64,000 nt of DNA from Paramoeba atlantica. Lineage: Eukaryota; Discosea. The position numbers and the translations under genes are program-made. The DNA is taken from the NCBI GenBank assembly GCA_977017575.1, contig CDRNVI010000039.1, positions 248,001-312,000 on the forward strand. Reading direction: 5' to 3'. Under the pieces are notes generated by a model, which did not search any database, had not been told where the DNA came from, and was given only the letters and a program-made list of their open reading frames with translations. Numbering within the stretch: the stretch's first letter is position 1; every line of letters starts with the position of its first letter. This document shows positions 49,701-56,845 of this stretch, in pieces.

Positions 49701-50664
49701 ACCCGCTTCGCGGACATGACTCAATACACGGTCGCTGTATCGGAAGGAAGCTGTCAAGTTCCCTCCTTGGATCGCTATTACACCATGCTAACAGTTGAAG
49801 GATACATTTCCACTGACTCTTAGTGAAGGACCACCGGCATGTGTTAAGCTTCAAAGTAGCCACAGATTTACAGTGCGCTTCTCCCACATGAAGATAGCAA
49901 TCAGAGAACGCTGATGCCGAATACTTCGGAGCAACTTCTCTGAGAGATTCGAAATATGATTCTGCATCTTCCTTGAAGGATCGCTCATCTGGCATAAACA
50001 GTTTTGTTTTTTCTGGTCCTGGCCCAATAAATGACAGAATTTCGCGGAGATGTAAGACTCTTTCTGTTCCGTGACTGGTTTGGACAACGGGAATCCCTTC
50101 AGGACAAACATTAGAAGTTTTTAACCAAGATGCATGTTCGATATGAAAACCAAATACACTTCTTTCGCATTTCAAAGACACCATTACATCATAGATTTGC
50201 AACTCTATGTTTTCACGAATAGCTTGCGCGAGTCTACTAACAAAAGCCAAAGTACTTGCCACCATACCTACCCCAGAAGACTGCGTCCCAGTATTTTTTT
50301 GCGTCCTTTTTAGAAGCAGAGCAACACACTCCTCATTCATTTTCCATATGTTTTGAAGATCTCGAGCTTGACTCCAGTCATTCCCCTGTTGTACTTCTAG
50401 AACGAGACTAACTTTATTGAAAATAATACGGCAGGGCTGAGTGTATATGGCGGACCATGGAATTTGTATCGATATTTCACCAATGTAGCCATATTGAAGA
50501 GAAAAAGGTAGCCCAAACCGATCAAGAGCATCCCGTCGAAACCAAATGTTGTGCAGATGTGCCACACCGGCCCACAATGACAATTTTAAGTTATCTGCGC
50601 TTACATCCTGTATGTAATCACTAAGAATGCTTGCTAAAGCACTGGCAACGTAACGCTCCAGCAT
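40756..50664 (-). CDS. VPS13: VPS13-family bridge-like lipid transfer protein
   Basis: A 3302-residue single-exon protein, the length of yeast and human VPS13 (3100-3200). The N-terminus is the chorein domain: MLERYVASALASILSDYIQDV, LKLSLWAGVAHLHNIWFRRDAL and YIGEISIQIPWSAIYTQP. VPS13 proteins form long grooves that move phospholipids between organelles at contact sites. The C-terminal third shows the VPS13 adaptor-binding/SHR-BD region (repeated beta units, for example APRVVRNYTDSDMTFTY and NILPITHWKTLWLVNWTN), then FNRRSHGILHIGNILIEN and an ATG2/VPS13 C-terminal region (AYSNAIQGNLGAAVYHYMKNIPVFG, GGLLQSVSDLSRALAAGLE, VHGVSDVVRKPSLSSLIGVV). A Gly/Glu run near residue 1625 is coded by a CTC/CTT microsatellite. 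The ATG is at 50662-50664. Confidence 0.93.
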   Translation of the reverse strand: MLERYVASALASILSDYIQDVSADNLKLSLWAGVAHLHNIWFRRDALDRFGLPFSLQYGYIGEISIQIPWSAIYTQPCRIIFNKVSLVLEVQQGNDWSQARDLQNIWKMNEECVALLLKRTQKNTGTQSSGVGMVASTLAFVSRLAQAIRENIELQIYDVMVSLKCERSVFGFHIEHASWLKTSNVCPEGIPVVQTSHGTERVLHLREILSFIGPGPEKTKLFMPDERSFKEDAESYFESLREVAPKYSASAFSDCYLHVGEAHCKSVATLKLNTCRWSFTKSQWKCILQLLAWCNSDPRRELDSFLPIQRPCIESCPRSGWKYAANLIFKGKHVAHKRIFLNAIKEEYEQVYRDHIIGMLKKTNEDLSLPDVITRPKTIRLLERELSLSEVLSSRKTVYKILLREISAQDPRLLSPLNNEVSSTGRKQSWSEWWYGEKVFEQDGATAEEIAEIRHIVDDLNSPNASDGTVDEFSGSLFEIITSEVSVHIESDKNYQLEIEMSELGFTRDIKYNEEISAWRLDLKAFSFEVSNIIWASCVANQDIMYSSEITNPPVQKCVSNSLLSLKSSTSDSRGPHFISVLSSPVHTKYSWCIKNLCCILSPGMFDWANDVLVYCSSHGIDRNKHAIRNCLGPKVQQMNSDIDFDGLFQSTRIILCTDRSQNLNKFSHWVTMEMDSISMGKIREINNPEQPRKHVLDLDSSSPNKSLLVCGATVKCLFSEGEVCLLRKFSFTIQYVRAYETLKDDPRLILTFKDNLSICLKKKNLIEIREQIGLWAGHITYDTQKPIPRRAGDHLTLLFEFSAIEAEMTSHEANYSVLVVKPMVSYSRKLISGSISSLQLLSSKPEIILQSCNDYFKLSDVKYDPAFGNHSQTNLFARSFYMVLAPKVVSFLEELWDIFLLFYSEQAVDITCATTDKGSPSQGGVSSGTLDDENDLAIKIDEMVIDLPHSSTSGSEILNVLLSIKSRKFCTAVKRFPNVNDFQSSLAQLTGEIEVQGIECCANNDFSAAQFLIKCPLLRCFFGVQHRITEFGVLNDIPTLHLEFGACEFEIADILNTAVIHAVRSEVLLETWNRLISIPSRIFIDNIVSVAVEGDPMQLNISLKEVSINVSSASCNDYVISIRNMQMYSAPFVNFYQTIEKKDAFLECVMDHFLIQWKAKDDPILIFSESGWQWERTCTAVSRNTIQVYLGKVEVGHIDELMEFYETFFHHALCLRKCDQSEEVLNDLFYSTSVDTKSTNLGVESYFHSCWTVDFRVGKTTFLYRTSRFVLADSKHRFTWDNGLSKILNFRHTASDSSLQIGDFVMSTSSHDILCKANFTLRRFKFQSEVQNPSIQWREQPSLRLSADFVFLQMIFYECSSSLWRSFLSFFTAEVDKSNPDEIMRHVKKGHLSCSNLSYLQSETFSKDPFLRFTCCKFCLHFPEIGERGKNRSDLSRSREESNESLVSELASQNAQNASVSISGAEALLLGSPILQMHSSGVFNVKLITESLFSFPVRAALLASAYHWCWLSQLPHITLRLNSDQYTTLIGGNFFPCDSFGAPRRNENSFSMHFFQTALMNLNQYSLHFLAISCIMELGGDSKNSLELQLHDLIASKGIDSVVPLSGQDGEILIRKIVLCTVHGGGGGGGGEEEGVVYTSGSPEIQHLLRASSDTGSDDFLESLEINQLSSCASGSSMEADKQSTFPSNCFHLAYSAKQWRLQLHHLEFYLDLNELRHLIHDVTRFMEINPFRTDLTVGLLLENRVTQLSCNAIVSPSQVLLIVEEYLLDYVLDLASHTLEITRDSRTFSSTQAIILPDFTRLRVKNGKIKIPYATSINDFVRLGKHSMLHVDEASVSYEFEETKLPDLNKETNDTTFLSPLNGFVEVKINIVFPMSSPKCWSSMLEMQVECSKESLSAVDYTSFSWKMRFSSNKDLSTSTQCVRGSIENNNVILHLPKIRGNLNLENVYATLESMGVSNLRSPEVFNGSPSFLDTELVSTIRAWFKNTKKRFQVFVQGLNISLFLSDISLLNFTVGSLEIKGEHKNICLLLKQTDFSSSSHQTGILEPILENLELCYTKVSETHSTYHRVEVENCAIVINPITWHRLMNLPGRILNRKLVSSQLTLVNHTRDIFSIELDSAEKRCESFTLEAAQLVNTTLSSSSDRIYFAVEGSKDQKQVIRVRQNGYQLYFPFLCYITWSLDQIMVRFMHIYLYYFPIDDAKKRYNSLHELAEQKPALIKCENRSSHSLVLNKTVILVPSNSFITIPHQLENQIQPSLLHTGGSSTTENALCESKSVIFCNNLIKKNGSATLRFHRENTSDVFLLANWETNRHEECFAISHLIFYEPIYIVNSLPVPLRLSLLSLQPALTFISEEGLVASHCDDSWENKNTVEIVVESGKKYRIDEIHPSQELKLHLKVEQVELYELRTQCATTQLTLPCTSSQACPPVCLKLKDEVNANCGYRELLFSADFAILNHTNLPLQVRFRTHASSSKHVYILHALSTRPQISGMRYHDDLQCCASILNSKVSSSWFHVQSMLVPKVVALSSAQKDSVHVTCSLETVSDSQTRILHISAPRVVRNYTDSDMTFTYTMKGAVTEKHIKFFSKASTPVYHNFGENCKIKCSCASFSEGRTFSLEDQHRISRTLCKTPFFTRTNEIFGTEVVNILPITHWKTLWLVNWTNQSFKLGHILQETVLGHAFCSETLSVGEQRVTRIEICDNIASLVLHSSCSFEIPLEKPFAREWGAVSSFESCNGENNAHHVSYRLLQENGVFVLFLRENEENAHITEEKSSVKCEYLIKGGSVSLIDPRLLREHALIYLKNMFHGISWFNRRSHGILHIGNILIENHLQVKPAFDLILCTSNQSKAPFLVAFWEDGSWLQWQDTMTFRKIHMCFSPFALRLTDYWVYAMSSYLLQLIRGDSISSLSTLYESSFEVSFAKLHNVLHSVENTECDDCFFCLPSRLACEEFRIGNVSVLFSFQYEKYDVKETERFPFMISIPPLKELQLRIEGIELRGLSDYHKRLAQRLIFAYSNAIQGNLGAAVYHYMKNIPVFGVPLQIFSAISDAAASTIQEPIATPSHLVELTGSISGGLLQSVSDLSRALAAGLEIPLPTIRSGAHSPSISRNNDSVLPGEHLLREMVHGVSDVVRKPSLSSLIGVVTKPVGGLFQEVSTITGSLASSLRMELKSSRYSRQRGQRPFSSSGTVLPLSTAISIIENQRFYPSIGWSSELLPGDPPNWALPSGSSSSRESLENLFRKEGRILGSWLIQGSDNCRMWWYARDFAEESHPIRTSRDHTRYRIWYSLEVDKSKNCALS
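45757..45790. repeat. CTC/CTT trinucleotide microsatellite inside VPS13
   Basis: A run of CTT then about nine CTC units. On the coding strand it gives eight glycines then glutamates in the middle of VPS13, a likely disordered loop and a probable length polymorphism. Confidence 0.85.
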
Positions 50665-51186
50665 TGTGGACTAGAATTCCTGAATGACACGCGCAGAATT
50701 ACGTGATTACTAGGCAAAATATTGCGCTTCATGTGATAATCGTACATGACATGAAATATTACATGGAAAACAATTCTGCATTGCTTAAAACAGTTTTGCA
50801 AATGGGCTATTGAATACGTGGATATTCATTTCTCTAAACGGAAATATAGACTATAATAAATTTATGATCGGTTCACCATACAAATTTGAATTCTCAGTAT
50901 AAATTTTACAGTAGTTTACACTCTTTTTGTTGTTATAAAGTTATTTATTTATGAGAAAATTGTATCCGTTTTTAGCCCAATAATAATGTGTGTCGCGCTT
51001 ACATTGTGTCGATTAGGGAACTGCAACTGCACTCGCTATGAGACTTTACTTTTGCTATAAGACACTTGAGACAGCCAAAAAATTAAATTCGTTCTCCGTC
51101 ACCAGTGAAATTCATACACGTTTAGTCCTTTCATCTAAAAATGTGAAAAAGAACTTCACTCGTCCACTTGCGCTCAATCATTCACC
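50665..51186. other. Intergenic region VPS13 / thioredoxin-glutaredoxin
   Basis: AT-rich 0.52 kb with no gene, repeat or RNA that I can support. Confidence 0.45.
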
Positions 51187-51831
51187 TTATGCAGTGTCCC
51201 CCTTTAATGTCGCTTCAAGAGTTCCATTTCGATCCAGTTCCAAAATAATATCGCACCCCCCGATCAGCTCCCCCTTCACATAAAGCTGTGGGTACGTGGG
51301 CCAGTTGCTGTACGTTTTAAGTCCGTCCAAAACTTCTGAGTCGCTCATAATATCAAATGAGTCATACGGAACGCCGGTGCGATTCAACACCTCACACACC
51401 CGAGCAGTAAACCCACACCTAGGCTGCGAAGGAGTTCCAGTTAGAAAGATCATCACTGGGCTACGGTGTATTAAGTTTTTCAGACGTTCCTCCAGTGGTT
51501 GGTCCGCATCGGGGCATTGATAGACCCGATGAACCGTACTCTCGATCTCGGGTATATTTGCACCTTGGACGTCACACACGTATTTTCCTTTTCGGAAGAA
51601 CACGACATGGGGTACGGTATGAATGTTCATCGCAGTGGAGACGTCCTCGTTTACCTCTCCGTCAATCGTCGCAAAGGTGACCAGCGGGAATCGCTGACAC
51701 TTGACCCAAGACTCCAACTCGGTGTTTAATTGCTTGCACGGCGCGCACCATTCCGCCGCGAAGTGTACCACAAGAAAGTTTCGACTCGCGCGTGCTGCCT
51801 CAAACTGTGCGCGATTCAAAATTTGAAGCAT
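51187..51831 (-). CDS. GRX3: Thioredoxin-glutaredoxin fusion (monothiol glutaredoxin 3, PICOT type)
   Basis: Cytosolic Fe-S cluster and iron-sensing protein in most eukaryotes. ATG 51829-51831 (MLQILNRAQFEAARA) starts a 214-residue protein; the in-frame upstream part is a hydrophobic leader-like read-through of 49 residues and is probably UTR, though an alternative targeting extension cannot be excluded. Residues 1-110 are a thioredoxin domain with WCAPC at 28-32, so both redox cysteines are kept, unlike many PICOT proteins. Residues 120-210 are a monothiol glutaredoxin domain with WPTYPQLYVKGELIGGCDI (177-195), which contains the glutathione-binding TYPQ and GG-C-D parts. The active site reads CGFT (139-142) where nearly all members have CGFS. 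One glutaredoxin domain, as in yeast and kinetoplastid 1-C-Grx3. Confidence 0.92.
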   Translation of the reverse strand: MLQILNRAQFEAARASRNFLVVHFAAEWCAPCKQLNTELESWVKCQRFPLVTFATIDGEVNEDVSTAMNIHTVPHVVFFRKGKYVCDVQGANIPEIESTVHRVYQCPDADQPLEERLKNLIHRSPVMIFLTGTPSQPRCGFTARVCEVLNRTGVPYDSFDIMSDSEVLDGLKTYSNWPTYPQLYVKGELIGGCDIILELDRNGTLEATLKGDTA

Positions 51832-52091
51832 CACAAACAAAAAGGGATACGAGTGTGAAGTACTAGAATATATTTTGTGAGCGTATAAAGAAAAATGCGG
51901 CGTGATAATACTGGAAAAGAAGCAAGTAAGCGTACAAGAAAAAAAAACTAGAACATTAAAAATGCTAAAATGGGCCATTCTTCAAAGTAAAACTTATCCT
52001 ACCATAAATACCCTATAAAAAATCCATTTCTATTCTTTCCCTCCTACACTCTATTTCTTTCCACCATACACCCGCAAGCCAGCCCCCCCCT

Positions 52092-53192
52092 CTACCCCTC
52101 CCCTCGCCCCCCCTCCCCCTCCCTCACCCTCCTCAGCAACCCCTCCACCACCCCCTCACTCAGCCCCTCCACATACCCCGTGGCGTCCCTTAACGTGTGG
52201 TGGACCAGCCCCCGCACAACCCCCCCCCGGTCCCCCACCACCTGCTCCCTTCGCCGGGTGCGCAGGAACCCCTGCGCGGCCCCGTCGAGCATACGCATCT
52301 TCATCCCGGGGCTCACCCCGTCAAGGTACCGCCGGACCCGCACCACGTACTCCGCGGCGCGGGAGAGCTCGGGCTGCACCTCGTCGTAGGTGAAGGGGGG
52401 GACGGCCCAGGCCTTGCGGAACCGGATGTGGTCCCAGAACACGCGGTACGCCGCGACCAGGCGGGCGACCTGGGCCTGGGAGGCCGGGGAGAGGGGGAGG
52501 GGGAGCGCGTCGAGGGGGGAGGGGTCGGGGCTGTGGGGGGAGCTGTGGGGGGGACGATGCTGTAGGTAGTGTGGGGGACTGTGTTGTGGACTGTGTTGTG
52601 GACTGTGTTGGGTGCTCAGTGGGGAGTGGTGTGGGGGACTGTGTTGTGTGCTTCGTTGTGGACGGTGCTGTGTTGTCCGTTGAGGGTTGTGTTGGGGTTT
52701 GTGTTGGGGACTGTGCTGGGGGTTGTGTTGCCTGCTGTGCTGGGATCTGTGTTGGGGGGTGTGTTGCGTACTGTGTTGGGAGTTGTGTTGTGCTCTGTGT
52801 TGGAGATTGTGTTGCGTGCTGGGTTGGGGGTTGTGTTGGAGATTGTGCTGGGGGTTGTGTTGAGGGTTGTGTTCGGGTTTGTGTTGTGGAGGATCTTGTA
52901 GGATGAAGGCGTTGGAGGGGACAGAAACAACGGGGAGAGTGGAATCCGTGGTGGTGGTGGGGGTGGGAGAGGGGTGGGATAAGGTGAAGGCGGAAGAGGA
53001 GGGGGAGGAGGATGAGGGTAAGGAGGGGGTGGGGGAGGGTTGTGTGGGGGAAGGGGAGGAGGGGGTAGGGGAGGATGAGGGGGAGTGGGGAAGGAGGGCA
53101 AGGGCGTGTGGGTAACTGGATGGTAAAGGGTTGGGGTCTCGGAGATGGGGTGGGGTGAAGCGGTAGAGGAAGCGGAAGAAGGTACGACGCAT
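52092..53192 (-). CDS. Unknown protein with Gln-His tandem repeats, possibly mitochondrial
   Basis: A 366-residue protein from ATG 53190-53192. The start MRRTFFRFLYRFTPPHLRD is basic and aromatic, like a mitochondrial presequence. Residues 30-100 are Pro/Ser/Thr-rich. About 100-215 are tandem QHxP units (QHNPQHSPQHKPQH and variants) coded by a diverged 12 bp minisatellite. Residues 225-366 look folded: SPASQAQVARLVAAYRVFWDHIRFRKAWAVPP, YVVRVRRYLDGVSPG and FLRTRRREQVVGD (in pieces). The C-terminal part is probably the functional domain; no family is recognised. The gene is very GC-rich on its coding strand C-side, unlike its AT-rich surroundings. Confidence 0.6.
   Translation of the reverse strand: MRRTFFRFLYRFTPPHLRDPNPLPSSYPHALALLPHSPSSSPTPSSPSPTQPSPTPSLPSSSSPSSSAFTLSHPSPTPTTTTDSTLPVVSVPSNAFILQDPPQHKPEHNPQHNPQHNLQHNPQPSTQHNLQHRAQHNSQHSTQHTPQHRSQHSRQHNPQHSPQHKPQHNPQRTTQHRPQRSTQHSPPHHSPLSTQHSPQHSPQHSPPHYLQHRPPHSSPHSPDPSPLDALPLPLSPASQAQVARLVAAYRVFWDHIRFRKAWAVPPFTYDEVQPELSRAAEYVVRVRRYLDGVSPGMKMRMLDGAAQGFLRTRRREQVVGDRGGVVRGLVHHTLRDATGYVEGLSEGVVEGLLRRVREGEGGRGEG
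52555..52895. repeat. Diverged 12 bp minisatellite coding for QHxP units
   Basis: About 28 imperfect copies of a 12 nt unit of the form GTGTTGGGGGTT/GTGTTGTGGACT on the plus strand. On the coding strand it reads CAx CAC AAx CCx, giving Gln-His-Asn/Ser-Pro. It lies wholly inside the 52092-53192 gene. Confidence 0.8.
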
Positions 53193-53569
53193 GGGGAGGG
53201 GGGGAGGAGGGCGGAGGGGAGCGAAAAAATGAAATTGGTATATTTAAATTTGTTTAATAAACCTTTATTTTGTGAAGGAGAAAGAATTAAACATTCAAGA
53301 AATGGTCTTCTCTATTCAAGGAAAGGAAATAGATAATGTATAATGTTAGTCAATATGCCAAAACTTAGTAAAAATAGGGCACCATATGGAGCTATAAGCT
53401 TGGACTACTAAAGCACAGATAATTTTTGCGTTCAAAAATAGATTTAGTTTGTAGGAAAACTGAGAAGACGTAGATCTCCCTCTCTCTTGAGCTAGATGAC
53501 AAAGCTTCTGGACAAACAGTGTACGAAACAACCTCCGTACCTAAAAGTCTGTCACGCCATTCAGAACGT
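53193..53569. other. Intergenic region upstream of the Gln-His repeat gene
   Basis: The first 30 nt are purine-rich (a pyrimidine tract on the coding strand) as expected at a trans-splice site. The rest is AT-rich with nothing recognisable. Confidence 0.45.
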
Positions 53570-55243
53570 CTAGTATTTTTTCTTTGTCGCCGCGATCAAT
53601 TTGGTGCGAAGGGAATTCGAACAGATCGAAGAAGCTGTCAAATCCGAGCTAAGTGAACTAAGTGATCGGGAAAGCGAGGATTGCCGAGAAGCTGAGGAAC
53701 TAAAGTCAGAACTCATGTCGGAAGCCTCTGCGCTGCTAAGCGAGTCAGAATCAGACTCGTTATGGGTATGGGCTCTGTGTTTCCGTGCGTCTCTGTGCCG
53801 TTCTGCATCTCTCGCAGGAAAACCTTTATGTTCTTTGGATTGAATAGGATGGTCGTGAGTGGGACATTGTTCCCTTGTATGATGACTTCTGCGTTCATGA
53901 TGATGATGATGGTGGTGGTGATGCCGATGTCGATGTTGGTGCGCATGAGGATGATGTGTAGAAGAACGCAGAGCATCACGCCCCTGGTACTGTGGTGAAG
54001 AATGTTTATCTATAGGCCCTGGATGTATCTCCTGAGTCGTACCCTTTTCTATTGGAGAGAGATCGCGCTGCTCCGAGGGGAACATGTCGTTGGCCCGAAA
54101 AGAGTCCATCGTGGCGAGTTCGGGGTGTTGCCGACGCTTTCTGGATCGAGATGTCTCCGGTTCACTCATGTTAAGAAGGAGCGAAGTTACGGGGTTGTAG
54201 GACTCCACAGGCACTGGTTCTTTTACTTTCTTTTTGCTTCGTTTTGGCACCTCGCGGTACGGTTTTCGGTGCGAAGAAGTCTCCGCAATGTGCGGATCCT
54301 TTGTATTCGCCACATCCTCTGTAGGAGGTAAAGCACGTTCAGGTACTTGTTTTAAGGGCTCCAGCACAGTCGGACGCTCTGTGGTACTCAACTTGTCCCC
54401 CGCTGTCTTCGGCACCTCCATGTCACATGTTGGCTCGACAGAAAAACTTCTCTCCTTCACCACCTCAGATGTATCTAAGATACATCTATCTTCCACCTTC
54501 CTACTTTCCTGCCGAAAAAGTTCTCCTTTCTCCTTCCCCTCTCCCGCATCATCGTTCAGCTCCGGCTCTGCCATTCCAATACCCCATGACCGCAACGCCT
54601 CCTCCGTGAGTGCGCTCGGTTCTATCCGCTCCCTGTTCTCAACCGGATTTTCAACCCCTGATTCTGCCTCCTCCTCACCTTCTCTACGAGGAGATGGTTC
54701 CGATGTCTTCACCTTAGGGGGCTGTGGCTTACGGCGTGCCAGCCGGGAGGCGACGCGATCCCACCAGTGGTGTCGAGCTGGTCGTATCGTCTCCACGTCC
54801 CTTCCCTGGAGATAGTCCTGCAGTGAGGTCTCGGAGGCGCTATCCTCCGGGAAGTACAGCAGGGTGAACGAGATCGCGGGGTCCAGCACGGTGTGGGCCC
54901 AGCGCACGAGACGCTGCAGGGCCTGGCAAGGGCTCATGGTGTTGCTGGCCTCCCCGGGGGGAAGAACGAACGGGGGACGCCAGCTCCCGAGGGGACAAAT
55001 CTCGATACCGTGACGCTGGACAAGGTGGAAATAGCCCGGACTCTTGCCAATGGCGACGTTTAGCATGGTGTCCGCGGCGACGATACAGAACACAAAGCTA
55101 CGAGGGGGCACGATGGGACGGGGGGTGCTGAACCGCTCGTCTACACCGCGAAAGAAGGCAACGTTGTCGAGGTCGACGAACAGGACGTGATGGAGGTCTG
55201 CTCCGGGTTTGGGTCGCTCAAGGATGAGGCAGTGGGAAGACAT
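53570..55243 (-). CDS. Unknown protein with conserved N-terminal domain and SR/His-rich tail
   Basis: A 557-residue protein from ATG 55241-55243. Residues 1-165 look folded: HHVLFVDLDNVAFFRGVDE, SFVFCIVAADTMLNVAIGK, IEICPLGSWRPPFVLPP, ALQRLVRWAHTVLDPAISFTLLYFPEDS. The 'VDLDN' strand is reminiscent of the first strand of NYN/PIN-like nucleases, but later acidic positions are not clear, so I do not assign a function. Residues 170-430 are charged and disordered with Pro-Lys-Glu stretches. A His run (about 431-455) is coded by a CAT/CAC microsatellite. The C-terminus is Ser-rich (SSDFSSSASRQSSLSRSLSSL) as in SR-type proteins. An RNA-related role is possible. Confidence 0.65.
   Translation of the reverse strand: MSSHCLILERPKPGADLHHVLFVDLDNVAFFRGVDERFSTPRPIVPPRSFVFCIVAADTMLNVAIGKSPGYFHLVQRHGIEICPLGSWRPPFVLPPGEASNTMSPCQALQRLVRWAHTVLDPAISFTLLYFPEDSASETSLQDYLQGRDVETIRPARHHWWDRVASRLARRKPQPPKVKTSEPSPRREGEEEAESGVENPVENRERIEPSALTEEALRSWGIGMAEPELNDDAGEGKEKGELFRQESRKVEDRCILDTSEVVKERSFSVEPTCDMEVPKTAGDKLSTTERPTVLEPLKQVPERALPPTEDVANTKDPHIAETSSHRKPYREVPKRSKKKVKEPVPVESYNPVTSLLLNMSEPETSRSRKRRQHPELATMDSFRANDMFPSEQRDLSPIEKGTTQEIHPGPIDKHSSPQYQGRDALRSSTHHPHAHQHRHRHHHHHHHHHERRSHHTREQCPTHDHPIQSKEHKGFPARDAERHRDARKHRAHTHNESDSDSLSSAEASDMSSDFSSSASRQSSLSRSLSSLSSDLTASSICSNSLRTKLIAATKKKY
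53889..53950. repeat. ATG/GTG trinucleotide tract coding for polyhistidine
   Basis: A run of ATGATGATG then GTGGTGGTG and related triplets. On the coding strand it gives HRHHHHHHHHH in the 53570-55243 protein. Confidence 0.8.
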
Positions 55244-55561
55244 AAATGGGGGTGAGGAGAATAAACGAGTGGTTTTGTATTTTGGCGAATAGGTGGTGCA
55301 CGTGTTGCAGAAGTAGAAAGATGTACATCTCGTAGACTACTTCAAAGAAATGAATGTTTTTATGACAGTAAATGTTTTTTAGTGAGTTAGGTGATGTGTT
55401 GAGAGACCATAGGAATAACAGAAACTGAAGAAAGGATACGAAACGTGATTGAACGTTGCGTTCTAAATTAAATTTGTGAAAAATGAAAAATTTCTAAAAG
55501 TGTGAAGTTGTTCTGAAAAACAGAAGACTGAAGGTACGGAATTGAAAGCCATAAACCTACG
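55244..55561. other. Intergenic region upstream of 53570-55243 gene
   Basis: AT-rich 0.32 kb. No gene, RNA or repeat is recognised. Confidence 0.45.
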
Positions 55562-56617
55562 TCATGGCATGTCAACATTTTTCTTACAAAATCGCCGAAC
55601 ACACCGTACAGCTCGCAACCAGTCAGCATCCCTCACTTTCATTCTGGCCCACTGTCTATCACAATCTCCGCGTGAGTACTTCGGCGACTTTGCACTAAAC
55701 GTGTGAAAAAGATCCTCAAAATCGAATAACACCCCATCGGGTCTTGACTGTGCAACCAGGTGCAAACTTTTCAGTGCCAGCCCGATTTGAATCCAAGAAC
55801 TGTAAGCGTGTGCTACGGATTCTTCCAGCCGAGGGACAGTCTTAATTACAAAATCCATACAGTTATCGTAGCTATCTTCCATTTTAACGACCGGGGCTGT
55901 GGACTTGGACGTGATTAGCTCGCGCACAACAGAACGCGGGCGGGTGACTAAGGAGAGCTCAAAAAGTTCGTCGGGGCAGGGATTCCAGTGTAGTGGTCTC
56001 TTCAACGCAAGCTTGTCCAGAGTGGCGTCATCACCAATACTCTTTACACAGTCGTACAACCGCAGCTGTCCCCCAGTACGGTAAATTCCGGAATCAAGAA
56101 CTTCCTTCTTCCAGCGTAGCTTGAGGGAACGCGCCACAATGCGGGAGAAATTGCACAAATCCGAGATGTCCTGGAAAGCCACATCCTCTGCGATCCGGGC
56201 ATGTATGTGATAGGAAAGTTTGTTCACGGCGAAACTCTGCAGGACGACCAGTTTCGAGAATTGCTTCCCGTAGGCGAGTTGCAGCGTACGCTCTGTTTCG
56301 TCGCAGGTGGCCTCCATAAGAAGCTGTCCTTGTTGCTGCGCATGCGGATCTGACGGAGACAACGGAAGGTCGAGATCAGCACAAAAGTCCAACGGAACCC
56401 CCTCTCGTCCAAAGACCGCGTGTAGGGCACGCTGCTCTTTTGGGAGGGTAAGCACGTATCGGTAAATCTCTCTCGCCCCCGCCCCGGGCCATGAGATAAA
56501 CTCCGCAAAGGAACGTAGCTTGGACTTGTTGAGCAAAGAGATGACGTAATCGTCTGTGCTTACGATGTTGCAAAGATCTCTCAAGTTTCGAGAGACCAGG
56601 GGACGAACGCTGAACAT
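55562..56617 (-). CDS. Archaeo-eukaryotic primase (PrimPol/PPL-PRI type) with PriCT-2 domain
   Basis: A 351-residue primase from ATG 56615-56617 (MFSVRPLVSRN); upstream in-frame residues have no ATG. The catalytic core shows motif I FCADLDLP with D81 and D83, motif II LSYHIHAR (S135, H137) and motif III as SGIYRTGGQLRLYDCVKSIG (about 176-195), which matches the 'VYTKNRNFRLYKSSK' segment of PrimPol. After it, VAHAYSSWIQIGLALKSL to LFHTFSAKSPKYSRGDCDRQWARMK (about 268-326, in pieces) is a PriCT-2 domain. This pairing is known from NCLDV-type primases and from trypanosome PRI1/PRI2 and PPL proteins, which serve mitochondrial (kinetoplast) or lesion-bypass synthesis. Which of these it is cannot be settled by eye. 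The zinc motif of animal PrimPol is absent. The start is basic and could target the mitochondrion. Confidence 0.82.
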   Translation of the reverse strand: MFSVRPLVSRNLRDLCNIVSTDDYVISLLNKSKLRSFAEFISWPGAGAREIYRYVLTLPKEQRALHAVFGREGVPLDFCADLDLPLSPSDPHAQQQGQLLMEATCDETERTLQLAYGKQFSKLVVLQSFAVNKLSYHIHARIAEDVAFQDISDLCNFSRIVARSLKLRWKKEVLDSGIYRTGGQLRLYDCVKSIGDDATLDKLALKRPLHWNPCPDELFELSLVTRPRSVVRELITSKSTAPVVKMEDSYDNCMDFVIKTVPRLEESVAHAYSSWIQIGLALKSLHLVAQSRPDGVLFDFEDLFHTFSAKSPKYSRGDCDRQWARMKVRDADWLRAVRCVRRFCKKNVDMP

Positions 56618-56845
56618 AGGGGAGATGTAAAGGTATGAGGTGTGTGAAAAATGGCAAGATGATGTAGGAAGCTGTATTACGGTTTCGTATACCAAGGTTT
56701 AAAAACAAAGGTAATACATATGAGGAAACATATGAGTTTTGTAAACATATGAGTAACTAGCTCAACATCCACATTAAGTGACGCTTTTTATCTCAAAAAA
56801 ATGTGAATGCCCAACTGGAAACTCGGATGTAGCAGATTTAGCAGG

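Noticed and set aside
51832-51978. Signal-peptide-like extension of the thioredoxin-glutaredoxin
   Set aside because: The thioredoxin domain starts naturally at the inner ATG; the extension is T-rich and more likely the splice-site region.
52569-52906. Plus-strand Val/Leu/Gly/Cys-rich frames over the 12 bp minisatellite
   Set aside because: Any frame through a stop-free 12 bp repeat stays open; the minus-strand frame has ordered flanks and a proper start.
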